Source: Fragilaria radians
Taxonomy: Eukaryota > Bacillariophyta > Fragilariophyceae > Fragilariales > Fragilariaceae
DNA length: 29,603 nt
Direction of reading: 5' to 3'
NCBI GenBank assembly: GCA_900642245.1
Contig: CAAAJI010000364.1
Coordinates: 1-29,603, forward strand
Positions 10,962 to 21,435 of this stretch are shown in pieces. Made by a program: the position numbers and the translations under genes. Under the pieces are notes generated by a model. That model was not told where the DNA came from, did no database searches, and saw only the letters and a program-made list of their open reading frames with translations. Every line of letters begins with the position of its first letter. The stretch's first letter is position 1.

Positions 10962-13676
10962 GAGAGCAAATGGAGCTCTTGCAAGAAATAAATACTCTTT
11001 GCCATTTTTCTTAACTCCGGATGAAGGCTTGACCGACAACAAAGGTAATGATGATGTCAGATCCTGTGATAGGATCTTGGATTTTTAGCTATTCGCACGG
11101 AAATTTTGAAATTTCTTCGAACGCTAGGCTGCATGAATCGAATGCTTTCTTATCATAGAATTTCATTAAAGGGTCAACAAGATGAATTGCATAGTATTGA
11201 AGTTAACATTTTGATGTAATCAATTGTTTCACAGCAGGTTGCAATGTATTTTAATAATTCAATTTTAACACTTTTCAATGTTGCCTAAATATTAGGAGGG
11301 GAAAACCTAAGAATTTTCACGGTAGTTTCCCACAATCCATGATTTTTGGCACCAGAAGACTTCAAACAATATAGAGTACCTTTAAGAATCATACTATTCC
11401 CGTGCTTATCACTAAAATCCACCATTTTTGCTTTACCTTTCAATTCTTCGATAAGCACCATAGAAATAAGATTCTGAAGGACACAATGAAGGAGTAGGTG
11501 GCGCTTTTGGCATATCCGTCAGCAGCATTCACCATGTAAGTCTTGCTAAGATAGGCATACCTACTATTAAGATGTTGTGAATATATTTATACTTTAACTT
11601 TAACAGAAGCAAATGTACTGGTTAAGTCATTTTCTTGAACAATGTCACTTTGGGTTCAAGTCCTGGTTTTGATAGATACTTTTATTAACTGATGTTATAC
11701 ATCTGGTTTTCCGATAAATTTATTCTTCATCGCTATTTTTCAGTTGATACGTGCAAAGATATGCTATGAAAAAACATTGGATATTAAATCGTTGCCATGC
11801 TTGGGAACTAAAGATATATATTAGAATACCTTTGGCACATCTTAAAGGTTGAAAAGATGTCTTGGAACGGAAGTTAAAGCGATAGGAAGATAGCCAAGAA
11901 AGATTAATTTGCTCTAGAAACGTAGTTTATTTGTCTCACAATTTATACAAAATAATTGTTGTATCAAAATTTTAATTTTAGAAATAATGTATCTTTTTAC
12001 TACAGGCATTACTTATATACAAACAGATAATCTTGTATCGAGTGGGAATAACAGCACCCTTGCCACCCTAATCAAATCTCATGTTCAAATAGCCGGAGGA
12101 AAAATTAAGTTCACCAACAAAGTGTTGCCATTATCTTTTTCTTTTTGCTGAGACAGAGACCTGACGGTATTAAAGTTCAAGGATAAACTCTGCCCATACA
12201 TTGAAAGGCAAGTGATATCAAGGAAAGGTTCAATTGAAAAGATAAGAACAGAACTTTCATGAATGTTCATTTAGTAAATATTTAAACATATCATGAAAGA
12301 TTAAACAGGAAAAAATCGAAAATGAGTCATTTTCCTAGTTTATCGAGGCAGCCCTTCCTCGTACAGGTACATTAACATAGGCTTCATATGTCAAGCAACA
12401 GAATAAGTCATTTCATTAATCAAGAATTGACAAACTAAAACAAATTATAGAGACCTTTTCAAAAGCTATGCATGTCCTTAAATTTGACCTTTTCAGTGAG
12501 GCAATAATTATAAAAATATTATTACTTATCATTTCAGACAATTACAAAACAAAATATTTACTAGCTAGATAGTTTTCTGGGGTAGAAAATACATTCTTTA
12601 AACATAAAAATGGTTCAAACCGTAATTATTTACAAATAACACAAAGGAAGACTAAATAGTATGCTTTACATGCATGTATATTTCACCTAACTAATGTTTT
12701 CTCTTTCACAAGAAAAGAGCAAGAAATATGTCATCAAGCAATTACAGTTCCTTGGCTAATACATAATACAATTTGGTTTGAAATGTCATAGATTAAGCCT
12801 TTTTGATTTCTTCACTTTCAAGCTTCGCTCTAAAAAAGATTCCTTGAAAATGAGCTCTTGTTGTTGGTGTCAGTAGGTGTAAGATTGTAGTGTAATCTCT
12901 GGTAACCTAAGACTGTGAGTGCTGCAAAAAGAATCTTTGAGGCCCACACACAACTTGTGACTTCCCTTAGTAAGCCTATCAACATATGACATCCTTGATT
13001 TTTCAATCCTTAGGATTTCTAAAATTATGCTAATGCTGTATGGGACAGCACTTTCTTGATTCGCCTCCATACTTGCAATTGAAATTTCTTAGGATTATTC
13101 AGCTTTTTCAAACCACCTTACTAGTTAATGAGACAAAGGATGTTAATCAACAACATTAGATTGTTATCCTACAATTAACGTGGGTTTTGTTGTTGTATAA
13201 TAAGCGACACAAATATGATGTTGCATTTTGTATTGCGGAAAAGATCATGTTTTTAATCGAAAATGTCCCCCCACACAATGGATTCAGACTTTATATCCCA
13301 TTCAACCAAGATATCTTCATGGACGTTTTCATAGTCCCGCTACCTTGCGTTGAAGCAAGATTCATCTCACCGGGGAGGTTCGAATCGAGGTTTCTACTGG
13401 ACTCAAGGCGACTAGTGCTCTATATCCATAAATTCGTGATAAGAACTTCACCATAAATACCTCATAATTAAAAGTGTTCCATGTCTGCACTGGGGACATT
13501 TCTTGTTCTTGGTACATAATATGCGTACACGTCTACCTATGTATGACCTCAACTCTGTGTCTTGGTTAAGTTTCCTCCTACCTCGTGAAGAAAGTCCGAT
13601 CCACAAATTAATCCCGAAGCGTTTGAGTGTGAACTTCTTCCCTGCATCATTACGATATCATCTTTTGTATTACTAA
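10962..13676. other. Gene-poor region, 2.7 kb
   Basis: This holds the COQ3 promoter and the region upstream of the next plus-strand gene. ORFs at 12085-12270, 12870-13070 and 13187-13456 show no family resemblance. The last (ATG 13247, 69 residues) has moderately coding-like codons but no other support. A tRNA B-box-like string (GGTTCAAGTCC, near 11653) has no foldable cloverleaf around it. I see no repeats or element ends. Confidence 0.5.
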
Positions 13677-14267
13677 ATGCATCCCAATAGTCGAAGAGTT
13701 GTATTTAATACCTCCGTGACAGTGCGTGAAACACTCCACATTGAAAACTATACCGAAAGAGAGATAAGGAACTCTTGGTACTCGGATGAAGATATTTCAA
13801 GAATAAAACTTGAAATCCGATGTACTGTATCTAGCTATCGACGAGGTCGACTTGACAGCCTCGAACATTCGAGCCGGTACTCCCTGAGAGGGATTGAAGG
13901 ATTTTATAATAAAACTGCCGCGAAAGCACGACAATTGAATAAGCTAATAGGTCTGAAAAGCGTCCTAGATGAACAAGAAAGACAAGACAGTTTGGGTATT
14001 CGTGATCTTGAAATAATATCAACAAAGTATCAAAATGATATAAGTCAAAGGTGTCAAAGGGCTGCACAAATAGTTGGTAAGCAGGATGAAATGGTTAGTC
14101 AACGAATACAGAAAATGGATAATTATACAAATGAGAAAGAGAAGATTGGATATACTCGGATCCAACTATTTCTACAACAAAGAGAGTTACGAAAATTGAG
14201 TAAAGCTTTCATCTGCGATGAAAATTCAGACTCGGAATATATGGAAGATGTGAATCGATTGGGTTGA
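13677..14267 (+). CDS. Diatom-type conserved protein of unknown function (V/WY/DE-motif family)
   Basis: 196 residues from ATG 13677 to TGA. I recognise the residue pattern of a large unnamed family that I have met mainly in diatoms: VVFNTSVTVRETLH (8-21), then the YT..E....WYSDEDISRIK signature (25-44), a central RGIEG segment (71-75) with A..R....N, then LDEQERQ..GI.D (97-110) and a helix IISTKYQNDISQRCQRAA (113-130) followed by G..DE. No enzyme motif, signal peptide or membrane segment is present; it looks like a soluble, mainly helical protein. The N-terminus before the motif is very short here and the C-terminal 60 residues are charged and variable. It lies 123 bp upstream of the ZNHIT2-like gene in the same direction. 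Its function is unknown. Family membership rests on pattern memory, not on a search. Confidence 0.75.
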   Translation: MHPNSRRVVFNTSVTVRETLHIENYTEREIRNSWYSDEDISRIKLEIRCTVSSYRRGRLDSLEHSSRYSLRGIEGFYNKTAAKARQLNKLIGLKSVLDEQERQDSLGIRDLEIISTKYQNDISQRCQRAAQIVGKQDEMVSQRIQKMDNYTNEKEKIGYTRIQLFLQQRELRKLSKAFICDENSDSEYMEDVNRLG

Positions 14268-14390
14268 AATGATGAAACGATAATGTGCTACTAAATTAAA
14301 GTTATGATTCAAAATCCTACTAGTATTGTATTACTAATCCTATAGTATAACGGTGCAAATCCCATTCCTTCATCATGACTTATAACCACA

Positions 14391-15614
14391 ATGTCTGTTG
14401 AATCCTTCCTACTTTCCGTCAATCATGGGATACGAGTGACGAAAGTTCTTTCGAATTCGTCTACATCATGCATTACGACGAAAACATCCGATCCATTCTG
14501 TTTGGTGTGCGAGACCGAGCCATCCAAGTATTGCTGTCCTAAATGTTCGACGCCGTATTGTTCCTTGAAATGTTATCAAAATCACAACAACTCATGTACC
14601 GAATCCTTTTTCCAAGGATTGGTATCACAAGAATTAGAATTTCAACGTCAAGATAAGGATGAGAGGAGCAGCAATCAGGGAAATATCCTTTCTATTTTAA
14701 ATCGCATACAAGCACAAGAAATCGACAATGACGATAATATCGACGACGAAAATACAAACTATACAGATTTTTCAGAGCAAGATTTGAAACATATTTATAG
14801 TGCACTCGAAAGTAACGATGAAGAATTGCTATCCAAATATTTTTCACCTACTATTCAAACTGCCTTTGAACGTGATGTTCAGGCTGGACGTCTCAGTCAG
14901 AAGGACGTGGGTGAATGGATTCCATGGTGGCGATCCATATTGGACTCGGAACGTGAAGACGAGGATCAACTCAATAATTCAAACATACCAATATTCACAA
15001 CGACCTTGGACGAACGATTACTTGCGATACCTTCCCTTTCAAAATTACGAATCGCATCATCGTCAAAATCCTCCACCTCCTCTCCCGATTGGCCATCTCC
15101 AAATCTAGGGTATAATTTAATATCGATACTTTGGTCAATAATTGAAACACTTGAATGGTATGGTGGTCCTGAACAAGCATGTTGCTTGGAAGCAGCAGAA
15201 ACTTTTCATTACATTTGTCCTGTAATATCCAAAGATGCGCGTTACGAAACAGTGTCACATCTTGCTATGGAACAACCAAGACTTTCCTCTCCTCCAAAGC
15301 AAACTGAAAAATTTACGTCTTATAACGACGTCATAATCATCCTTGAAAATCCTAGACATGTGGCTCATCTGTTATTGGATGGTATAGATGTAATTCAACA
15401 AGGTGCCATAGATTGGTTTTTGGCATCGTCAGCTGCGGAAAGAAGCAATAATGATAAACCTTTACTGGACAAAAAGGAGCGCTTGAAATGGAAAAAAGTG
15501 AAAAAGAAATTAGAATTCTATCTATCCTGGGCTCGAGATCGAAACAAGAGTTATTGGACATATTTGATTCACGACATGGAAGTATGGAAAAACAATAGCT
15601 TGATTACAGCTTAA
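14391..15614 (+). CDS. HIT zinc-finger protein, ZNHIT2-like
   Basis: 407 residues from ATG 14391 to TAA. The N-terminal zf-HIT finger is complete: ligands C37, C40, C49, C52, C57, C61, H65 and C69, with the typical CPKCSTPYCSLKCYQNH core (49-65), binding two zinc ions in an interleaved fold. An acidic linker (about 85-135) follows. The C-terminal half resembles ZNHIT2: the GEWIPWWRSIL block (174-184), a central region with EWYGGPEQA, and LLLDGIDVI near the end. In animals ZNHIT2 bridges the R2TP/RUVBL chaperone complex to U5 snRNP assembly; the same role here is inference. The best alternative is a related zf-HIT family member, but the WxPWW block favours ZNHIT2. The gene appears intronless. 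Confidence 0.8.
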   Translation: MSVESFLLSVNHGIRVTKVLSNSSTSCITTKTSDPFCLVCETEPSKYCCPKCSTPYCSLKCYQNHNNSCTESFFQGLVSQELEFQRQDKDERSSNQGNILSILNRIQAQEIDNDDNIDDENTNYTDFSEQDLKHIYSALESNDEELLSKYFSPTIQTAFERDVQAGRLSQKDVGEWIPWWRSILDSEREDEDQLNNSNIPIFTTTLDERLLAIPSLSKLRIASSSKSSTSSPDWPSPNLGYNLISILWSIIETLEWYGGPEQACCLEAAETFHYICPVISKDARYETVSHLAMEQPRLSSPPKQTEKFTSYNDVIIILENPRHVAHLLLDGIDVIQQGAIDWFLASSAAERSNNDKPLLDKKERLKWKKVKKKLEFYLSWARDRNKSYWTYLIHDMEVWKNNSLITA

Positions 15615-15796
15615 GGTTTGAGAATTGAAAACCAAAAAAAAATCATCACAATTAACTAGGATTGGAGTACTCGGTACACATACATACTATTGGAACGAAA
15701 TGGTAAAAAATTCAATTCAAAATATAAGCCTTATAATTAGACATTGCTAATAGTACAAGTTTCATGGCTCAAGGTGCTTGTTTGTTCAGTGTTCAA

Positions 15797-16438
15797 TCAA
15801 AATTCTGCTCGCTGATCATTATTCCAGGAATCTGCTAAATATCGTTCCATAGTTATGGAAAGATGGCTGGTACGATTCCGACTTGTTCTCATAGTGTCAC
15901 TACACAAATCTTCCTTTGCAAGTTCTAACGCTGCTCGAGATAATACCTTTTCACTCCGTACGCTGCGCATGGATTTCCAAACAGTTCGTCGTTCCCTCAT
16001 CGGCGGTGAATGATCCAGGTCGTTTGATCGTTCCGTCATAGGGGTAAGGCAGGGTAAGTTATCTTTCGATAGTGTCGATTGTTGCTGCTGTTTTTGATCC
16101 TGTCGTGAACGAGGAGGAGGTGTTACATCACCAGCCATCGCTCGTAAGCTTCGTTTGCGGATAGATGATATACGTTTTAACTTTTGACGTTCTTCGATTG
16201 GACGACTTCCAGCCTTTATAGTGGATGCACTCGCTAATGAGCAGTCATCATCGGCGGTTTCATAATTAATTTTCTTGAAACTTTTTTTCCATTCACTTTT
16301 CTTTCGGTGCCAACTCCTTTGTACAGGAGGAGGTATTGCTTGAGAATGTTTCTCTTGTGCAGCCGCCAAATCTCGGAGATTGACATCACGACGACTGGTA
16401 GGCAAAGTAAGTGATCGCAATAGACGTAAAGGTTTCAT
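15797..16438 (-). CDS. Small basic protein of unknown function
   Basis: 213 residues from ATG at 16436-16438. The frame is open further upstream to about 16579 but has no other ATG. The protein is strongly basic and polar: Arg/Lys clusters (WHRKKSEWKKSFKK; LKRISSIRKRSLR), a short Gln run (QDQKQQQQ), and Ser/Pro-rich stretches, mostly disorder-like. The first 17 residues (MKPLRLLRSLTLPTSRR) could act as a mitochondrial presequence, being basic and hydroxylated without acidic residues, but a nuclear location is equally possible. No domain is recognised. It is convergent with the ZNHIT2-like gene, 182 bp away. Codon use matches its neighbours and the frame is uninterrupted, which is the main support for its being real. 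Confidence 0.55.
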   Translation of the reverse strand: MKPLRLLRSLTLPTSRRDVNLRDLAAAQEKHSQAIPPPVQRSWHRKKSEWKKSFKKINYETADDDCSLASASTIKAGSRPIEERQKLKRISSIRKRSLRAMAGDVTPPPRSRQDQKQQQQSTLSKDNLPCLTPMTERSNDLDHSPPMRERRTVWKSMRSVRSEKVLSRAALELAKEDLCSDTMRTSRNRTSHLSITMERYLADSWNNDQRAEF

Positions 16439-19203
16439 AGTTTTATCTTGAGTGATATACTCCGAAATAGATTGTGATCTCTCTATGATTGAGACTGATC
16501 GATGGATGAAATCGAAATAGAGGGAGGAAGAAAGGAACGAAAGTCCGTTTATCCTTTCACGCTTAAATTTGAAGATCAAGAGTTATCCTAGAGAGGTCTA
16601 CGAGTTTTGGAAACAGATTTTGATACTCCGAGTGCCAACTTTTTGGTTGGCGCGCTCCAAAAATCTCTAATTAAGAGAAGTACGAATCAATCCGTGGGAC
16701 TTAATTTACCTGAATGCATTTTACACACACTTAGTGGCATAGTCTCGGCGACCAGTGAACTGGATCATCAAAGTGTCGACTCCAATTTTTCGTCGTGACA
16801 TAACGTTCGGGATTCAAAGCGTCTAGAAAAGAATTTGACATGAATTTACGAATCGAAACTACGAAACGAACAACATGTCAACGTGGGATGTGACATGAAA
16901 AGCTGCTAATTTCTGACACAGAATCGTGTCAAACCATTTCTCTTGACTGACTTTACTTCAAATCCCAGGCATGTCTTAACTGGGATTTGGGAATCTGTTT
17001 CATTCCCACACGAACTTAATCGCAAGTTCCGATTGGATTGAGGAAAAACTGAAGCATGATCTGCTGTAAGACATTGCATGTTGATCGAAGAAAAAGTAAC
17101 GCAGTTATGTAATCCAAGATTCATACCTCTTATTTGTCAGAGTGGTTACACGGGCTCGACAATCTATCGGCTTACAACTTGATTCAGGTGCATCAATCTA
17201 TGTTTCTATGGATAAAGATACCCTTATTGCTTCAAGGGATTTATTTCATGGGATCAAAAACCTATTTGCCTCTTGAGACAATTTCATATCCTTGAGTTTG
17301 CAAGTTTTTCAGCAGCTTCAGAATGACATCCATAAATATATTTCACAATCCCACCTCACAATAACAGATAAGAACAATAATGTGGTGACTGTAGAAATCA
17401 TTGACGTTAGAAGTGTAAATTAGACATTTCAAACCGTAGCAATTAAATAATTAAATCTGACATGTGAAATAGATGCCATAGAAAACCGTGATGTGACTAT
17501 CATGGACATTGCCTGAGCTGTAATGCTGGCGGTTATGGACGAAACAATCCACATGAGATCAATGAACCGTATGGCTTAACAATTATCTCAGTTCAAATAA
17601 TGTTAAAAATTAACATTTAATGGACATGGAAATTCAAAAAGCACAGCTGAATGACTAAGCCTAACTTTCACAGCGAATTCTAATGTGCTTTAATTAAGAC
17701 TATCAATGATGCTATGTGCACTCATACATGCTAGATAGATGATATAAAGATGTCACAAGAGGAGGACATGTTAGTAATAGATAACATTAACTAAATAAAT
17801 GATGGCTTTGGTAAGAAAAAGCATTTTTTCCATTACTCATGCACATATCCATTAAAACCTGAGAATTCAGAGCATATGGAAAAATCAATTTCAGAATGAA
17901 ATATTACCTAACTGGCACGAGAGACAACATTCTTGGTAATGTGTAGACATGCTCCCGCTATAGTTTGCTGGACGTGGTTTCATCACTTTGGTTATGGCTA
18001 AGAGACTCAATAGTCATAGCAATGACTTGGTGCTCGTGTGATGAGAATCTTGTGTCGGAAATAATCAAGGTTACACCACTAAAAAGGTGATTCGATAAAA
18101 TGATAAGGTTGTATTTCTATACTATGAACTGTTTACTCAGTGAAATGACTTTTTGGAAGTCAAGTCAACTATAGACAGAAATTTCATGAAGGGGGATGAC
18201 TTTTATATTGAAGATATGATACGCAATAGTCATGATAGCAATGTTGATACTCTTCATCATAGGAGCAAACGTTGAGCAAGAACGAACAACGTAACATGTG
18301 GAAAAAACAACAATAAAATAGTGTCTCTATCATGATGTCAGATGACGTAAGAAGTGGCGATGAAGCGTATTCATCCATCGACTATAGCGACACTTACTTA
18401 CTAGCTCGTCTCCACAATAACATATCTATGGTTCATACTCACGCTATATAAACCTTACCTATATCATCCTAACGATTCTACTATTTGGCTTTAGTCATTG
18501 ACGATGATTTCTGGGGCTAAATGTCTCACGTCTTGGTCCATCATAAATCTCAAATCATGATATTTCCATCATATCAACTTCAGTCACCTTGTAATGTGTT
18601 TTCATCTTCAATTCGGGCTTGTGTTCAATTCAAGGAAATGAAGATTTTATTCCTTTCAACTGTGATCCTCATGCTGCGTTAGTACCTCTTTTTGTTATAT
18701 CAGCTAGAGACAAACATTTCATTGGGACAAGAAACATGACATAAATGCGTAATACGATTTCATACTTTTTGTATCTCACCTTTACCAACACCACAAGATC
18801 TCACTAAACATTACTAGCATCTTAAGGCATTTCATGAGCATCTTGGATGGATGCCATTGAGAAGCTTTGATTTTATTGCAATGATAAGAGAAAATCTCTT
18901 TGGATACAATTCTTTTCTCTGTTTCCACTGTTGTTGAAAACCATTCTCTTATTTCCACTGATTTTCTGCACATTTAAGATGATTTCAACAATCTCCCTTG
19001 CCTCTTTCCCATAATTTGATTAATTAACCACACATAGATATATCTTTGTCCCGCAATTTCAAGTGAAGAATCCTTCAGGAAAGACCAATATATCTTGTGT
19101 AATTGAATGAACAATGGTAGGACTCCAATCTGCTGAAGGCTTGTTTTGTTACCCATTACTAAAAATATGCAATAGAAAAGAGCAGCAGTAATTGCTTCCA
19201 TGA
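16439..19203. other. Gene-poor region, 2.8 kb
   Basis: This lies upstream of the basic protein (-) and of the orphan ORF/TLDc pair (+). Plus-strand ORF 16590-16798 has no ATG; minus-strand ORFs 16906-17124, 18184-18378, 18782-18973 and 18974-19201 have no family resemblance. A stretch near 17135-17205 resembles a serine or leucine tRNA around the D-arm (GAGTGGTTACACGG) but does not fold. I see no repeats or mobile-element ends. Confidence 0.5.
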
Positions 19204-19395
19204 AACCTTGGTGCTTTTGGACAAATTGGAGGTTTGGTATCTATTCGAATTGATGCAACTCTCAAGTCAATATCTCAAGTTCAACGTTCCATCGTGGACG
19301 TCGAAAGTTTATTTCCTAGTTTAATTCATGAATCATTTTTATTACCTATTGGAGCTCGTCGTACAATTTTTTATATGGGTCGCATTGAAAATTGA
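19204..19395 (+). CDS. Orphan coding-like ORF, possible last exon of an unidentified gene
   Basis: A 63-codon open frame ends at TGA 19393-19395. Its translation looks strongly protein-like (GQIGGLVSIRIDATLKSI, then QRSIVDVESLFPSLI and LLPIGARRTIFYMGRIEN), and its codons match real genes nearby. It has no usable ATG: the only Met is near the end and the preceding in-frame codon at 19201-19203 is a stop. If real, it is the 3' exon of a gene spliced in at an AG such as 19230-19231, or a broken gene. It ends 7 bp before the TLDc start chosen here, and its frame overlaps the alternative N-terminal extension of that gene. I do not recognise the product. Confidence 0.35.
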   Translation, partial: NLGAFGQIGGLVSIRIDATLKSISQVQRSIVDVESLFPSLIHESFLLPIGARRTIFYMGRIEN

Positions 19396-19402
19396 AAATA
19401 AC

Positions 19403-20542
19403 ATGGAATCAAACAACAATAACAATAATAACAACAACATCAGCAGCAATTCTCCCGGCACCGTTACACCCGATTCGATTGGTAATTCCGAGCATTCTGA
19501 GGCATATCGAACATCAGTGGCCATGTCCAATGCATTGGTGGGAGATCTTTGGATGGAATCACCATCGTCTGTCCCTCGTCGCATACGAAATTCCGATGGG
19601 GATACGGTCAATCGACATGTCATTTCGGCCGATCGTTTACGGTCCATCCTAGAGCAACGAGCTCTAAACGAAGAAGGAGAAGGTCGTTCATCGTGGGTAA
19701 AGAGAGGAATGAATTGGTGGCAGAGGCAAAAAGAACGACGTCAACGTGAATATTTAGAAAAACTTGCCGATGAACAACGGAGGAAACTGATTGATGGTTG
19801 CTCTGGGGGTGAGGGTCTCATGGAATCAAATAGTGATGACCATGATTCCTGTAATGATATAGTATCGGACGTCATTGGTCCATCCAAATCAGGTCTCGGT
19901 GTATCCCTGCAACTTGATGTTAAGGAGGAACAAGACGATTTGGATGAAACATTTTGGGTCCCAGAAGTAAAAATAGAACCTGAAGTGGTAAAATCATTTC
20001 CCTTCTGTCCATATTTACTAACGAAGGAACAAAGACAATCAATTGCTGTCCTTGGACTTCCTCCATCACAAGCGTACTGTCGGTGGAAACGACTATATAG
20101 CCTTGCTCGGGATGGCGATTCCTTTGATGCATTTCTGCAATTAGTTCAAGGATATTCACATACATTGCTGGTCATTAAAACTACTCGAGATGTCATATTT
20201 GGTGGATATGCAGACACTGAGTGGAAATCACAACATCAGGGAAATCCGGAATTCTTTGGTTCGGCTCAAGCGTTTTTGTTCCGTATTGATTCCGACAATG
20301 AAGTTCGTGTCTATAAGTGGACTGGGGCTAATCGGTATATTCAATTCATTGATCACAAAAATTCCATGCTTGCATTTGGTGGTGGTGGAGATGAGGGTGC
20401 ATTTGGACTCTGTATTGAAAATGATTTCCAACGGGGATCAACTGGGACTTGTTCTACCTTTGAAAATGAGCCACTTTGTGACGATGAAAATTTTAAAATT
20501 GTGGATGTCGAATGCTATGGATTTTTGACAGGTACATTTTAA
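19403..20542 (+). CDS. TLDc-domain protein
   Basis: 379 residues from ATG 19403 to TAA. The C-terminal TLDc domain (about 227-374) is well preserved: RWKRLYSLARDGDSFDAF, LLVIKTTRDVIFGGYADTEW, the FFGSAQAFLFRI strand, the YKWTGANRYIQF block, and the closing GGGGDEGAFGLCIENDF and VDVECYGF motifs. TLDc proteins (OXR1, NCOA7, TBC1D24, TLDC1) protect against oxidative stress, and some regulate the vacuolar ATPase by binding its catalytic head. The N-terminal half is an Asn run, a basic helix rich in Trp and Arg (NWWQRQKERRQREYLEKL) and an acidic linker, with no TBC or LysM domain. An upstream in-frame ATG at 19328 would add 25 residues, including a hydrophobic stretch, but that stretch overlaps the orphan ORF in another frame, so I prefer 19403. 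It converges on the secreted-protein gene. Confidence 0.85.
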   Translation: MESNNNNNNNNNISSNSPGTVTPDSIGNSEHSEAYRTSVAMSNALVGDLWMESPSSVPRRIRNSDGDTVNRHVISADRLRSILEQRALNEEGEGRSSWVKRGMNWWQRQKERRQREYLEKLADEQRRKLIDGCSGGEGLMESNSDDHDSCNDIVSDVIGPSKSGLGVSLQLDVKEEQDDLDETFWVPEVKIEPEVVKSFPFCPYLLTKEQRQSIAVLGLPPSQAYCRWKRLYSLARDGDSFDAFLQLVQGYSHTLLVIKTTRDVIFGGYADTEWKSQHQGNPEFFGSAQAFLFRIDSDNEVRVYKWTGANRYIQFIDHKNSMLAFGGGGDEGAFGLCIENDFQRGSTGTCSTFENEPLCDDENFKIVDVECYGFLTGTF

Positions 20543-20787
20543 TTCTGATACCAAGCTGATTCAATTACTCTTTGGGAAATGCGTTCCACTAAATTGCATT
20601 TCGTAATTATTCTAAACGAATGTAGATGCTTGGAATGAAGCTATAATGTATTACATTCCTTTTCAGCAGTCATACGTCTTGACTTCGAAAGCAAATATAA
20701 ATAGTTTACAAAGTTTAAATACTTAAATACCTGAAAGTGCTCAATGTCATTTTCATCGATCAATTCTGGAAAATTTTTCAGTTTGAT

Positions 20788-21435
20788 CTATGTGACTTGA
20801 ACTTGCAACGCGTTTGCGAGTACTAATGGGTTGACCTCCCCACCACGACCAAACATGATGCTTAGATTATTCCATAGATTTGGATTCTCCTGTTTCACCT
20901 TAGCTTCAAATTGATTTAGTAGTAAGGGTTGTTGATGGAACAGCTGTACAAGTAGATTTGCAATATCCTCACGATTCAACTCGATATAGTCATGAAGATC
21001 AATCTCATTGCTTCGTAACTTAGCACCCACATCTTGTTCGGTTTTGAGACATTCATTCGCAGCAAGGACATAATCTCCGTAACCTACCGCTTGACCTTTG
21101 GGAAGGGCAAATGGGAATATATGTTCTGTAGGATTTATTCCCATCCTAGTACAGATAGATTGCAATACCGTCACATCTAGATCATCTAAGAAGCATTGTT
21201 CAAAGTCTAAATCTTCTTCTGTGTCGCATGGTTTCCAACTTCCTATACTTACATTTTTGTTATCCAGTGGTGGAGGCACATTTGGATTACGTGTTCGGAA
21301 GATTGATAAAAGTCCTAATATTCCCTGCAATGCGATAGTAAATTTTGAGGCATTCCCAGTGGCATTGGTTGTTTCAAGGATGGAATGGCATATCAGAACG
21401 ATAAATACACAAACGGTTGTAGTCCTAACAATCAT
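20788..21435 (-). CDS. Secreted protein of unknown function
   Basis: 215 residues from ATG at 21433-21435 to TAG. A clear signal peptide (hydrophobic core TVCVFIVLICHSIL, about 7-20) is followed by a likely cleavage near residue 25. The mature chain has four cysteines (70, 81, 95, 129), which could form two disulfides. The middle reads CFLDDLDVTVLQSICTRMGI (81-100), then GDYVLAANECLKTE (120-133); the C-terminus has repeated leucine-rich helices of the form LL..L....P.LL (about 157-205). I have the impression of a diatom family with the order EDLD..L...C...G, DYV.AA.EC, then P.LL helices, but cannot name it. It is therefore secreted or in the endomembrane system, role unknown. Its upstream region holds a nested inverted repeat (21576-21616). 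Confidence 0.65.
   Translation of the reverse strand: MIVRTTTVCVFIVLICHSILETTNATGNASKFTIALQGILGLLSIFRTRNPNVPPPLDNKNVSIGSWKPCDTEEDLDFEQCFLDDLDVTVLQSICTRMGINPTEHIFPFALPKGQAVGYGDYVLAANECLKTEQDVGAKLRSNEIDLHDYIELNREDIANLLVQLFHQQPLLLNQFEAKVKQENPNLWNNLSIMFGRGGEVNPLVLANALQVQVT

Noticed and set aside
11624..11680. tRNA-like stretch with a good B-box string (GGTTCAAGTCC)
   Set aside because: No cloverleaf fits: the possible acceptor arms leave only about 49 bases, the anticodon loop lacks U33, and the T stem is weak.
13370..13400. B-box-like GGTTCGAATC
   Set aside because: The T stem does not pair (G-G and A-A opposite each other), and no A box lies at the right distance.
13247..13456. Plus-strand ORF of 69 codons from an ATG
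   Set aside because: Codon use is fairly coding-like but there is no recognisable motif and no context; not enough to call a gene.
16590..16798. Plus-strand ORF divergent from the basic-protein gene
   Set aside because: No ATG in the whole frame and no family resemblance.
17135..17205. Sequence resembling the D-arm of a serine or leucine tRNA (GAGTGGTTACACGG)
   Set aside because: Anticodon and T stems do not pair and there is no B box. At most a degenerate tRNA relic.
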